A stretch of DNA of 64,000 bases from positions 894,256-958,255 of the forward strand of contig VZQC01013730.1 of assembly GCA_009823505.1 (NCBI GenBank), written 5' to 3'. The notes under the pieces are model-generated. The model was not told the origin of the DNA. It worked only from the letters and a program-made list of their open reading frames with translations, and did not search any database. This DNA comes from Rhizomys pruinosus (taxonomy: Eukaryota > Chordata > Mammalia > Rodentia > Spalacidae). Below, piece by piece: positions 22,140 through 33,039 of this stretch. The position numbers and the translations under genes were made by a program. The number at the start of each line of letters is the position of its first letter. Position 1 is the stretch's first letter.

Positions 22140-24260
22140 ATTCGATTGGTGCAGGTTTAATTGACTGAGTTCAACAAGTATCAGTTTTTCCCAGACTCTG
22201 TCTAAGGATACATGGTGTTTTAGGACTTAGTAAAAGTAAATATGTGCATATTGGACAACAATTGGTTTGAAGGCTGATAAAAAACGGTAATCATCTGAGT
22301 AATTTGTGATATAAATGCTCTTGTCCAAATTAAGCTTTAACTAAGATCTGTATAAAAATTACTTTGGATTGGTATAAACAAATGTTCTCTATAATTTTGC
22401 TGTCATATGTAATCACCTGGTTGCAATCTCTTTCAACCTAATGGTTATTTATCTCAAAAAATAAACCTTTGTTTCCCAAGTTAATCACATACAGTAACCA
22501 AAACAGCATGGGGTGAACTTGATGAAATCTGTGCCTTGATTCCACCCTATAGGTATGTATAAAACAACTGCTTTTTTGAGACTCATGGGTCAAAAAATAA
22601 ATACCTTAAATAAAAAGGGGATATAGATAGATATGAAAAACTTTTTGTCAAAAAACCTTGCAACCCAATCTTAAAACTTCTATGGGAAGGATTTGTATGT
22701 TCCAACGGGCCAGAGTATCACCACTTAATGGCTGAGAAAAAAAAATGCAGCTTCGTAGTGAGTAGGATTACCAGAAAGTGCCAGCAGAAGTTATTGACTC
22801 CTTTGGGCATTGAAAGGGAAGAAATGCCTCAGATTGCTGCAGACATCAGGCCCCTCTGTGGATCCTACTAGTAACAACTATTTTTAATGATTCTTAAAAA
22901 GCTTACCTTCTAGTGCCGCAAAGGTTTAATACAAGAGACTTTATTAACTCCTGCCATAGAATAAGGAGAAATAAGATGATGATGAGGTCGTTCTCCAGCT
23001 GTAGATTGAGCCAGCTGTTATAGAGGTATTCTCTTGTAAAATCAGTAAAACTGCCTTCTTTTAATTGACTAATGAGACATAGAAACTTTGAAAAGGATTA
23101 TTCTCTATTCAGAAACAATTATAATGCTAAAGTCTCCTTAAGCTATGCACTGAAACAAAATATATTAATTAACACAGGACCCTGACATCAACATGGATTA
23201 TTCTACAAGGAGATGTTGGCCAGGGGATCCAAGCCCCACAAAATGGTAAAGGTTCCTTGCCTCCAAACTGGGATATCTGCAGGAAGAGAGGCGATAAGGC
23301 CTGTGAAGACCTGAATTAAAATGGGAAAGATGTATGGAGACCGGCACGTGCAGTAGACAGATGGTCTCAGGGGGGGGGGGGGGGGAATGCCAGGAGAAGT
23401 GTTAACCAGACCACTAAACCAATAAAGCAAATATAGGTCTCCTTGAGTCAAGCAAGACTCCTCCGTCAGCACCAGCTACACCTCATCTGCCTGGAAATAC
23501 TGTGCAGCAGTGGCAGCCATATGTCTGTATATCCCAAATCTAATTGGCTATTAGCTCTCTCCTTGGAGGAATAACCCACGGCTGATGCCACAAGCTTACA
23601 TCCTCTAATGGTTAGGAGATGTTATAAACCACACGAAGACCCTGCCATACTTGACAGAAGAAAATGTAGATCATGAATTGACATACCATCCAAACATCTG
23701 TGTCTATACCAAAGTAACCTACCATAACAATTAGTACTGTTTAAATACCCATATATCTAATTGTGTGTGCTTCATTAGTAGGCTCGAAAGGCTATATATT
23801 ATACTGTTTAATATCTAAATATCTAATTGCATGTGCTTCATTAGTAGGTTCGAAAGGTTATGCCTGGACAAGCTGGCAGCCCATGAAAGAAAACAGCCAG
23901 AACTGACTAGAGACTAAGAAATCAGCTCCAGAGAAAGTAGAGTGCTTTGCTTCTCATCCACCTGTGCCCCTTTTCTAAGCCTAGGGAACAATCTGTGGAA
24001 GAGGGGGCGTGGTAGAATGTAAGGGCTTTGATTGGGGTTAATGGTGAAACTACAACAATATAGACTGGACACTCATTTGATCAACTTGATTGAACATACA
24101 AGTTCCCCCGCTGGATGGTGGGACCCATGAGCTGTGTGGGTTTGGGCACAACTGCTTGCAAATTGGTTTTACATGAAGGATGCTTGTACTCACAAATTAT
24201 CACTTATTGTTAAAAAAATGAAAACAAAAGAAAACAAAAAAGCAGAGAAAGATGCAGAAA
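22140..24260 (+). mobile_element. Family X retroposon, fullest copy, downstream of L1
   Basis: About 2.1 kb, collinear with 6900-8940 and the reverse of 4589-6045. It follows the L1 3' UTR without a poly-A between them, and ends CACTTATTGTTAAAAAAATG plus an A-rich tail. It carries the duplicated 66-67 bp block at about 23725-23860 and a 16-G run at 23370-23385. No frame has a recognisable protein. Its position after an L1 suggests a 3' transduction or a long L1 3' UTR module. Confidence 0.8.
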
Positions 24261-24275
24261 ACTTAAAAAAAAAAA

Positions 24276-24333
24276 AAGAAATACTATGAAGCACTCCCAT
24301 AAAATAAATATTGTGCTTAGACATAATTTCATG
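24276..24333 (+). repeat. 58-bp block shared with 10816-10873
   Basis: AGAAATACTATGAAGCACTC then CCATAAAATAAATA recurs at 10816-10873 with only a handful of changes. Both copies lie beside L1 DNA. The source element is unknown. Confidence 0.6.
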
Positions 24334-24334
24334 A

Positions 24335-24545
24335 CAAAGTAGTTTTTTGCCTCACAGATAAGGGATACCATTCCTGGTTTGTTTTTCTGGGACTGTGTTA
24401 CTTCACTTACCATATCTTTTATTTCCATCCATTTACCTGCAAAGATCGTGATGTCATCTTTCTTTACTGCTGAGTAGATTTACCACATTTTTTCTATTCA
24501 CTTGTCAGTTGAGAGGCACTTGGGTTGGTTCCACCTCTTCACTTT
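24335..24545 (-). mobile_element. L1 3' fragment
   Basis: It reads TTTTTCTGGGACTGTGTTAC, TCCATCCATTTACCTGCAAA and GGCACTTGGGTTGGTTCCA, the reverse of the L1 ORF2 end and early 3' UTR. Compare 39100-39260. Confidence 0.85.
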
Positions 24546-25813
24546 CCTTCAGGTGGTCATGAGAAACCCCCGATCTAAGCTCTGTGTACTCAACTCATTA
24601 TCAGATCTTTATATGAGAACTAAAACTGTACATTTATAAAGTAAAAGAAGGAGGGTCAGGAGATCTTTTAGAAACTTAGTGTAAAAACTAAATGTGGTAG
24701 GCCATGCCTTTAATCCCAGAACCAGGGAGGAAGAAATAAGCAGATTTCTATGAGTTCCAGCCCAAATAGAAAAGAAAAGAAAATGTGTGCAAGTTATAGT
24801 TGAGAGAAAAGAAGGTGCTGTGTATATTCCTGAAACTCCTTGTTAAGTTGATGAGTGAGAACAGATTATCAGGTTTGAGCATTTACCTCTCCAAGGGAGA
24901 CAGCAATTGAAAACCTAAGATGAGTGTGAGCTAGAACAATAGGAGTCTCACGCCAGGAATATTGTGGAATTTCAACTTGACTCTCCAATGGAGGAATGAA
25001 TTTCTTCATTAGAATATTTCTAATTGTTCTTTTTTGTAATTTCAGAACATTTTGTAACTTTTATATTGGTAGGTAATAAGTAGAGATGTTAAACAAATAT
25101 TGATCTTCTCTTCTTTAAATATGAATGAGCAGAAAACATGTTACAAAGACTGGATGAATAAAATCTTTGAAGAAACCAATCAATGCAGTTTTTCATAATA
25201 TAAAATGTCCTTTTATAAATTCAAGGTGATGAGAATCCTATCAGGTCAAGTGACAATTGCGACTTAATTCTTCATTTCAGAAACTCATGCTTCCTCTTTT
25301 TATCAATAAATATTTTTTAAAAATAGGACATTATGTGTCAGAGATTGTAATTCAGGGAGTTTAATTGATAGGAATGTCCAAAATGGAAGAAAGGAAATGA
25401 GACTAGAGACAAGATGAGTGTGAAAAAGCTGAACAGAGATGTCAATTAAGTACTGTAATTAAATGAAAAAATGTCAACACTAGAAGACTTGATACAAGAA
25501 TAGTCACATGTGGATAGAGAGCTGTAATGAGAAGACCGTACAAAATTTTTTAGATTGCGGTTGTTTAAAATGACAAAAAGAAAGAATAGAATTTACATGT
25601 GCACTAGAAAGAGATTAAATTCTGCTTTCTAATTGGCTAAAATTTTATCTTAACATTGTTTTATAAAATAATCAAATTTACAGTATCAGGTTAGCTGTTT
25701 TGTTGTTCAGTGGATTATTACTGATGCCAGTTAGTAGTCAGTTGTGTGATATATCTCAAAATAACAATTCAGATTTGGAGTGCATAAGTTTTAAAAAATA
25801 TTTTATTCATTAT

Positions 25814-25815
<2 letters not shown>
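24546..25815. other. Mostly unassigned; partial B1 at 24690-24768
   Basis: A partial forward B1 (GGTAGGCCATGCCTTTAATC, GAGTTCCAGCC) is the only element I can name. The rest is AT-rich without features. Confidence 0.55.
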
Positions 25816-25817
<2 letters not shown>

Positions 25818-25862
<45 letters not shown>

Positions 25863-26011
25863 TGTATTGCCTGTATAAGTTTAAGTGCACCTATGTCGTA
25901 CAATGCTCTCATGGATAGTTGTTAGCTTCTATGTGGTTGCCAGGAATCAAACCCAGGTCCTCTCTGCAAGAGCAAAGAGTGCTGTTAACTGTTGAGCCAT
26001 TTCTCCAGCCC
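25818..26011 (-). mobile_element. Old B3/B2 SINE with (TA)n tail
   Basis: The reverse box A region GAGCCATTTCTCCAGCCC ends it at 26011, and the tail side has grown into about 42 bases of TA. Many changes place it among the older copies. Confidence 0.85.
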
Positions 26012-26575
26012 ATACATTAGTTATTAATAAGTATGTTTTACAGAAAATGTGGCCTTATGCTGTTTAAATAGAAGTTTTTAATTAGCTCATTTTCATTTAT
26101 TTGGTTTTATATCTATAAAAATCTTGATTTTTATGGTAGATTTAAAATTATTATTCTTGATGCATTACAGTTAGAAATAGCATTAGTCTGAGCAACAGAA
26201 CTTACTTTGTTAAATTGGTTAATTATGATCCAGTGAGCACAGTTGGAAAAGGAAGAAAATTATAATTAATATATATATATTATAGAAAATCAAACCTAAC
26301 AGTTTTTAGCCCCTGATGGAAAATATATCTATTATAATACCCTTATGCAAGCTTCTTTTAACATAGAAAGCAGTACTCTCATATACTGAGTATTTAACTG
26401 AATTCTTTCATTTGAGCTTTAGGTATGGAGAAATTTTCTTTCTGTTTTTCAACTGAAAGGTACTTACTAGGGAACTATTTTAAAGTGTGTAGCACTCACA
26501 GCAGTCCATAATGATAGACTTAAGTTGTAGAAATCTGAATGATATCATAAAGTGAATACCTGATTAGAGAGATGA
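26012..26575. other. No feature recognised
   Basis: AT-rich unassigned DNA. Confidence 0.5.
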
Positions 26576-26576
26576 C

Positions 26577-26620
<44 letters not shown>

Positions 26621-26640
26621 GATAGATAGACAGATACATT
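26576..26640. repeat. (GATA)n microsatellite
   Basis: About 14 AGAT-type units with one GATGATA interruption. Confidence 0.96.
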
Positions 26641-26654
26641 ATACTTTAATATAA

Positions 26655-27060
26655 GAATATTAGTATAGACACCTAGAGGCAGGTGGGCCTGGCTTGGGCA
26701 CTCACACCAGCAGTAAGCAGCAGACCACAGAATGCACCCAAAGGCAGTTAGGGGTAGGAAAGCCAGGCTTGGGCACGCATGCCAGTGCACTTCCGCCCCC
26801 AGCAGACACCTAGGGGTGGGCAGGCCGCCTTTAGCACACATGTTGTAAGACAGTGGCCACCAACAGGCACCCAGAGGCAGGCAGTCTGGCTTAAGCTCTA
26901 ACACCAGCAAACCACAGCAGTCCTCAGAAGACACCCTGAAGCAGGGGAGCCAGGCTTGAGCTTGCAAGTCAGCGTATATAGGGTCCCAAACCCCAGCAGG
27001 CAGCTGGAGGCAGGCCAGGAGCACATGCACTTGAGATTCATAACTGATTACAAACAATAA
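26655..27060 (+). mobile_element. L1 5' UTR-like GC-rich degenerate repeats
   Basis: About 400 bases of unusually GC-rich sequence with five loosely repeated units of roughly 65-80 bases. Each has an AGGCAGG/CCAGGCTTG core followed by a GCAC or GCTC stretch. It precedes an ORF1 remnant in the right orientation, so it is best read as an L1 promoter/monomer-like region. A 195-codon frame runs antisense through it and has no recognisable domain. Confidence 0.6.
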
Positions 27061-28700
27061 AACAAATTCACGTGCCAAAAGCAAAAATGAAAAAAAAAAC
27101 AATAATATTATAATCCCCCCAGATTTTATCAACCCTCCAGAAGACTCCTACCATGAGAATTTCTTGGAGATAACACAGAACACAGATCTTAAACGAGCTA
27201 TCATGGACATACTCAAAGAAATCAAGGAATATAAAGAACACACAGACAAAGGAGTTAAATAACTAGAAGAAGAGAATGACAATCACTGGACGTGGAAATA
27301 TTGAAGAAATCACAGGTGGAAATGAAAGAGGAAACCAAACACACAGACAAAAGAATCAAAGATCTAGAAGGAGATAAATATAAATTTAAAGAATATATAG
27401 AGAAATTAATCAAAGAATTAGAATGAAAGAACGACAAACTCCAGAAGGAAGTAGAAATACTGAAGAAATCTCAGGCTGAAATAAATAGAAAACTGAAAAT
27501 TCATCCAGTCAACAGGAATGGATGGGAGAGAGCCTCAGTAACAGACTGGATGAAACATAAAATAGAATATCAAAACTGGAAGCTAACATGGAAGAACTGG
27601 AAGGCTCAAGCAAAGATTATGAAAAATTCAAAAACAAACAAACAGAAGAGTGGAATAATTAGGAAATGTGGGAAACCAGGAAAAGATCAAACCTCTACAT
27701 CATAATTATAGAGGAAGGAGAAGAATCCTAACATAACAGTACTGACCAGATCTTCAACAGAATTATAGGAGAAAATTTCACTAAATTGAAATAAGACATA
27801 CCCATACAAATACAATTAGCACATAGGACACCAAATAGACAAGGCCAGAAAAGACATTCCCCATGCCACATTATATTAAAATGCTAGATGCTCCAAACAA
27901 ATACAGAATACTGGAAGCCACAAGAGAAACAAGATACATATAAAGGGAAACCTGTCAGAATTACAGCTGACTTTTCTATTTTTTAATTTTCATTTTTTAT
28001 TGATGCTTTGTGTATTTCATACATCATTTTCCAATTCAGTTCAGGCATATTTCCCTTTCCCTTCCCCCACCCCACCCCACCCCATTCCAGGGCATGCATT
28101 CTGCCATAACTGTCCTGCATCTTTCTCTCAGTTTTTTTTTTTTCATTTTTTAACAATAAGTAATAATTTTTGAGCACAAACATCCTCATGTAAAACCAAT
28201 TTGCAAGCAGTTGTGCCCAAAGCCACACAGCCAGTGGGTCCCATCATCCAGCACGGGGGGGGGGGCTTGTATGTTCAATCAAGTTGATCAAATGAGTGTC
28301 CAGACTATATTGCTGTAATTTCGCCATTTACCGCAGTCACAGCCCTTACATCCTACCATGCCCCCTCTTCCACAGATTGTTCCTTAGGCTTAGAAAAGGG
28401 GCACAGGTGGATGAGATACAGCTGACTTTTCAATGCAAACAATGAAAGCCAGAAGAGCTTGAGTCAAAGTATTCCCAGTACTATAAATGCCAAGCCAGGT
28501 TATTTTTCTGAGCAAAAAATGTCAATAAAGTTGAAGGAGAAAGAAACATCTTTCATGACATAAACAAGATGAAAGAATCCATGTCCAGAAAAACAACCAT
28601 TCAGAAAATACTCAAAGCAATTCAAAGGAAAGCAGAAAGTGCAACTGTTCCCTATTTGCAGAAGAAAGTAATTAATGAAAGTATAACTGTGGAAATACAA
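27061..28700 (+). pseudogene. L1 ORF1 remnant split by a family X insertion
   Basis: 27061-27961 has the Lys/Glu-rich heptad-like coding style of an L1 ORF1 coiled coil (repeated EEENDN, KEIKEYKEH, EILKKSQAE-like pieces), with numerous stops. The frame is cut by family X at 27977-28416, and related coding-like DNA continues after it to about 28700. ORF1 normally makes the trimeric RNA-binding protein of the L1 particle. This copy cannot. Divergence from mouse-type ORF1 looks high, so an old L1 or a half-L1 is possible. Confidence 0.6.
27977..28416 (-). mobile_element. Family X insertion with perfect target duplication
   Basis: A 5'-truncated family X copy with its A-tail side on the left. 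It is bounded by the 15-base direct repeat TACAGCTGACTTTTC (27962-27976 and 28417-28431). This is direct evidence that X itself was inserted by the L1 machinery. Confidence 0.92.
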
Positions 28701-29845
28701 ACCTAGACCTAAAATGCAAACAAAAAGTAAATTGAAGGGACACATTATACATCTCTCAATAATAACCTTAAATATTAGTGGTCTAAACTCCCCAATTAAG
28801 AGACACAGACTGGGAGAATGGATTAAGCAGCTGAATCTAACTTTTGTTGCCTACAAGAAACCCATCACATCTTCAAGGACAGGCAACACCTTAAGGTGAA
28901 AGGATGGAAAACATACTCCAAGAAAATGGTACCAAAAAACAAACAGGAGCTATTATTTTAATATCAGACAAAATAGACTTCAAATTAAAACTAATCAAAA
29001 GAGATGAAGGGGGTCATTACATTTTTATCAAAGGAACAATTAACCATGGAGTTTTCACAAACATAAATATATATGCACTGAACTCTGGTGCACCAAACTT
29101 CATAAGCACAATTATGCAGAACTTCAAGGTACAGCTTAATCTCAGCACACTAATAGTGGGGGACTTCAATACCCAACTGAGCCCAATGGACAGATCTACT
29201 GGACAAAGAATAAAAAGAGAAACATCTGAACTGAAGAATATGATACACCAAAAGGACCTAACAGACATCTACCAAATATTCCACCCAAACCCCAAAGAAT
29301 ATACTTTGTATTCAGCACCCCTATGGAACAGTTTCAAAAATCAAACAAATGGGGCTGGAGAGATGGCCTAGCGTTTAAGAGCACCAACTGCACTTGCGGA
29401 AGACCTGGGTTCGATCGCCAGCACCCACATGGCAGCTGAGAACCGTCTTTGGCTCCAGTTCCAAGGGAATCCGACACCCTCTTCTGACCTCCGCAGCATT
29501 GCACGACATGGGTGCACATACCTACATGCAGACAGTACATTCATACACATAAAAAATAAATAAATAAAAATTAAAAAATCAAACATATACTGGAACACAG
29601 AGCAAACCTCAACAAATACAAAAATATTGAATTAATTCCTTGCATTCTATCAGACCACAGTGCAATAAAACTCAATATCAACACTAGAAGGAGCCCTACT
29701 ATCTAAGAACTCATGGAGCCTAAACATCACAGTACTGAATAATGAATGTGTCATGGGAGAAACAAAGAAAGAAATAAAAGTATTCCTGTGACTAAATGAA
29801 AAGGACAATACAACGCATCAAAACTTATGAGACCTACATTAAACA
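28700..29845 (+). pseudogene. L1 ORF2 endonuclease remnant
   Basis: Two consecutive open pieces show the AP-endonuclease part of ORF2: LNISGLNSPIKRHRLGEWI near the N-terminus, then ILISDKIDFKLKLIKRDEGG, INIYALNSGAP and STLIVGDFNTQLSP (the GDFN motif), then MIHQKDLTDIYQIFHPNPKE. A B2 (29351-29573) interrupts it and the sequence resumes to about 29845. No reverse-transcriptase part follows, so the copy is incomplete. Confidence 0.85.
29351..29573 (+). mobile_element. B2/B3 SINE, short subfamily
   Basis: GGGGCTGGAGAGATGGCCTA start and (TAAA)n tail. It is flanked by a 15-base repeat beginning AAAAATCAAACA (29336-29350 and 29574-29588, one mismatch). It lacks the 20-bp duplication. Confidence 0.95.
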
Positions 29846-29884
29846 AACAAACAAACAAATAGAAGGAGCTGTTTTCTGATGTTA

Positions 29885-30116
29885 GGGCTGGAGAGATGGC
29901 CTAGCGGTTAAGAGTGCCAGCTGCTCTTTCAGAGGACCTTGGTTCGATTCCCAGCACCCACATGATGGCTGAGAACCGTATTTGACTCCAGTTCCAGGGG
30001 AATCCAACACCTTCTTCTGACCTCTGCGGCATTGCATGACACAGGTTCACAGACCTACATGCAGACAGTACATTCATAGACATAAAAAATAAATAAAATT
30101 TAAAAAAAAAAGAAAG
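29885..30116 (+). mobile_element. B2/B3 SINE, short subfamily
   Basis: GGGCTGGAGAGATGGCCTAG start, A-rich tail, 8-bp duplication TGATGTTA (29877-29884 and 30117-30124). No internal 20-bp duplication. Confidence 0.94.
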
Positions 30117-30174
30117 TGATGTTAATAAAAATCTTTTAAAAATTATATAAACTTCAAATATTTACTTATTTTAA

Positions 30175-30640
30175 TTTTTATTGAACTTTTATGAATTTCA
30201 TATACTTCTTAATCTACTTTAGACCTATTCCTCCTTCTATGATCCCTGCCTCACCAGAGTTCATGCAATCTTCCCTACCCATCTTGCTTCTTTTTCTCAG
30301 TATTTTTAAAATTTTTTTGATGGAGAATTTTATAGCTCTGGTGCCTGGAACTCTCACTACGCAGACCAAGCTGGGCTTGAAATCGTGGAGATCCTCCTGC
30401 CTCTGCTTTCAAGTACTAGGATTAGAGGTGTGCGCAGCAGGTATTATATTTACTAAAAAAGAAAAATAAAATTGCTCAGTTGGCCTTGCAAATAAGAATT
30501 TGGTGCTAAGATCCACAAATAAGGGATACCACATATCATTTGTTTTTGCAGAACTGTTATTTCACTTAGCCTAACAGCTTCTAGTTCCATCCATTTACAT
30601 GCAAATTTCATGATGTCCTCTTCTTTTTTTTTTAGTGTGT
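30175..30640 (-). mobile_element. Old L1 3' end with an embedded partial B1
   Basis: The reverse L1 3' end (TTTTATTGAACTTTTATGAA, TAGACCTATTCCTCC) continues at 30480-30640 (GATCCACAAATAAGGGATAC, TTCCATCCATTTACATGCAA). A reverse partial B1 occupies about 30330-30452 (CTGGAACTCTCACTACGCAG, TACTAGGATTAGAGGTGTG). Confidence 0.75.
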
Positions 30641-31220
30641 GTGTGGGGTTATGCTTTTATTAGTATAGAGAGTCTGGTATGGCTAAGGGAAGAATATGTA
30701 GGCATGTGTGAATATCTTTTTAAAACCATTGTGCGTCAAACTTGTAAATAAAGAGCTCCTGTCATGTGTCTTTCTGAGGTGGCATGATTTTATTAATTAG
30801 CTAGTAGGTTGAACCATGTGAGGATACCCATGTTTGTTTCTGTGCTTGTATACTTTCTTAGGTTCTTAATATCTATGTTTGATTGGGATTGATAATACTC
30901 AAAATGGATTTTTTTTCCTTTCTTTTCTTTTCGTGATCTGAGGGTTACAGAGAGCATCTATCTTCTCTGCTCCTGTGCAGTGGGCCTTTGGGGTTTGTCA
31001 CTCTGCCTATTTTCTCTGTTTCTGTTCTCTTTTCTTTCTGTGCAGAGGGCTTTTCGGTTTTGCCACTCGGCTTTCTTTTTTTCTTCTCTCTTTTCCCTGA
31101 TCTCAATGTTTATTTTTATATACCCTAAGGCTAATACAGGTTATGCAAGCTTTAGCTAATAATGAAAAAAAAAACCTTCCCCTTAAATATTTTTCAGAAA
31201 ATTCACACCTGCAATCATTC
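30641..31220. other. Unassigned pyrimidine-rich DNA
   Basis: Contains a loose duplication of a CTCTGCTCCTGTGCAGTGGG-like unit around 30960-31070 (GTGCAG.GGGC.TT, TTTGTCACTC/TTTGCCACTC). No gene or element recognised. Confidence 0.45.
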
Positions 31221-31806
31221 TTTTTTTTTTTTTTGACACTTTCAAAAGTCTTTATTAATCCACCTAGAGGCATATACATCATACAACATTAGCTGTTTGG
31301 GATTCCAGAGCATCCTTGTCTGCTTGTTTTCCCAACTTTTGATGCATGATCACAAATGGGGGCTGGTGGTTTACTGGTTACTTAGCTACAAAAAGAATAC
31401 AAAAGACAAACAATTACTATAAACAATGGCCCAGAGCTTCACATTCATCCATCCATCTCCCTTCAACTCTCAGATTACCCAATTTCCAGCGGAATCCATC
31501 TGTGTTTCAATCTAGCCTACATGCTATATACCAGACTACAAAGCTGTTAGGCCAGCTTCAGGATACTCTTCCTCATTTACCACCACCAAGACCAGTGCTG
31601 AGATCTGATGAGAAAGGGAACCGGAGGGCCTACAATAATTCTTAACATCAAAAACAGTGAAACAGTCAATAAGGTTACAGCTATTTAGTTGAGACATCAA
31701 AAAAAATAAAACAATAGTGGGACAGCAACTCAGCTAAGCAATTTAGCAATTTGGCAGCAAAGCAAAGTTAATATTAACTTTTAACACTAAGGACTTCATT
31801 CTTTTA

Positions 31807-32030
31807 TTAAGTTTATTTATTTATTTTTTTATGTGTATGAATGTACTGTCTGCATGTAGGTTGGTGCACCCGTGTCATGCAATGCCGCGGAGTCCAGAAG
31901 AGGGCGTCGGATTCCCCTGGAACTGGAGTTAAAGAAGGTTCTTAGCCGCCATATGGGTTCTGGGGATCAAACGCGGGTCCTCTCTAAGAACAGTCAGCGC
32001 TGTTAACCACTAGGCCGTCTCTCCAGCCCC
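31807..32030 (-). mobile_element. B2/B3 SINE, short subfamily
   Basis: Reverse copy ending CTAGGCCGTCTCTCCAGCCC. It is bounded by AAGGACTTCATTCTTTT at 31789-31805 and 32031-32047. No 20-bp duplication. Confidence 0.94.
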
Positions 32031-32047
32031 AAGGACTTCATTCTTTT

Positions 32048-32801
32048 TTTTTTTTTTAATTTATTTATTTTTTTTTTATTTTTAAGGGATTCTACAATAT
32101 AATGACACAGTTGTTTGCAGATAACATTGATGTTACTCAATATGTCATAAAATTAAGTAATTGGTGCATTTTGCAAGTATCTATGTCCAAATTTTGAACA
32201 ACCCAAGGTTCCCATAGTCCAGTTGGAGAAGCTTGTATGCACAGGCATGTTGATCAATCAGGAGTCCAGACTATATTCCTGTAGTCTCATGATTCACCCC
32301 TATCTCTCCACAGCCCTTACAATCTACCACGCCTCCTCTTCCGTAGTTTGTTCCCTGGGCTTTGGGAAAGGGGCACAAGTGGGTGAGAAGAAAACAGTCT
32401 AATTTCTTTGGAGTTGTCATTTTGGACTCCAGTCTGTTCAGGTTGTTCCCCTTCATGGATTGATAGCTTTCCCAGTGATACCCTTTTTAGTCATACTAAC
32501 AACGCACAAGCTATTGGATGTACAGGCATTTAAGCAGTACCACTTATTATGTCAAGCTAAGCTGTGAGCATAGACACAGATGCTTGGATGTTATGCTAAT
32601 CCGCAAACTGTGGTTTCTCTATAAAGGGTGACAAGTTTTTATTGTGGCTTATAACATCGCCTAACCACTAGAGGGCATGAGCTTGTGGCATCCGCTGTGA
32701 GTTATTCCTCCAAGGAGAGAGCTAATAGCCAAATAGATTTGGGATATATATAGACACTTGGCTGCCACTGTTTCTATAGGTCAAAACATAAAAACCTAAA
32801 A
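32048..32801 (-). mobile_element. Family X copy with small inverted 5' piece
   Basis: Reverse family X (compare 8260-8930) from a poly-T start to the GGCTGCCACTG block, then about 30 bases in the opposite orientation (TCTATAGGTCAAAACATA, equal to 7370-7387). The third copy of the target sequence AAGGACTTCATTCTTT(T/A) is at 32802-32818. An inverted 5' scrap plus target repeat is twin-priming retrotransposition. It has the single-unit form of the 67-bp block. Confidence 0.85.
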
Positions 32802-33039
32802 AAGGACTTCATTCTTTATTCCTTGCAGTTACATAGGTGATAGACAGTGTAAAAAGTGAACTTTAACAATAGAGAACTTTATTGTTCTTAGTTTACTTCC
32901 TTGTTCACTTGACCTGAAAGCCATTTTGTAGCTGATGTAGTTTTGATTCATATCTTGTTTTTATTCTGGTCATTGTTTTCCTCGGTTTCTGTTTTCCTCC
33001 ATTTCTCTCTGTACACCTCCTGCTGAGATGATTTTCTAA

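Larger units (their letters stand above)
31222..32990 (-). pseudogene. Retrocopied mRNA 3' UTR, gene unidentified, split by two insertions
   Basis: On the - strand the sequence ends GGATTAATAAAGACTTTTG, then about a dozen bases and a poly-A (poly-T at 31222-31235 on the plus strand). This is a correctly spaced AATAAA and tail. It has no long open frame, so only 3' UTR is present or recognisable. The same unit resumes after 32818 (CTTGCAGTTACATAGGTGA), because a B2 and a family X copy landed in it. I do not recognise the parent gene. Confidence 0.6.

Noticed and set aside
26545..27132. 195-codon frame on the - strand
   Set aside because: It runs antisense through the GC-rich L1 5' region and a GATA repeat; no domain and no gene context.
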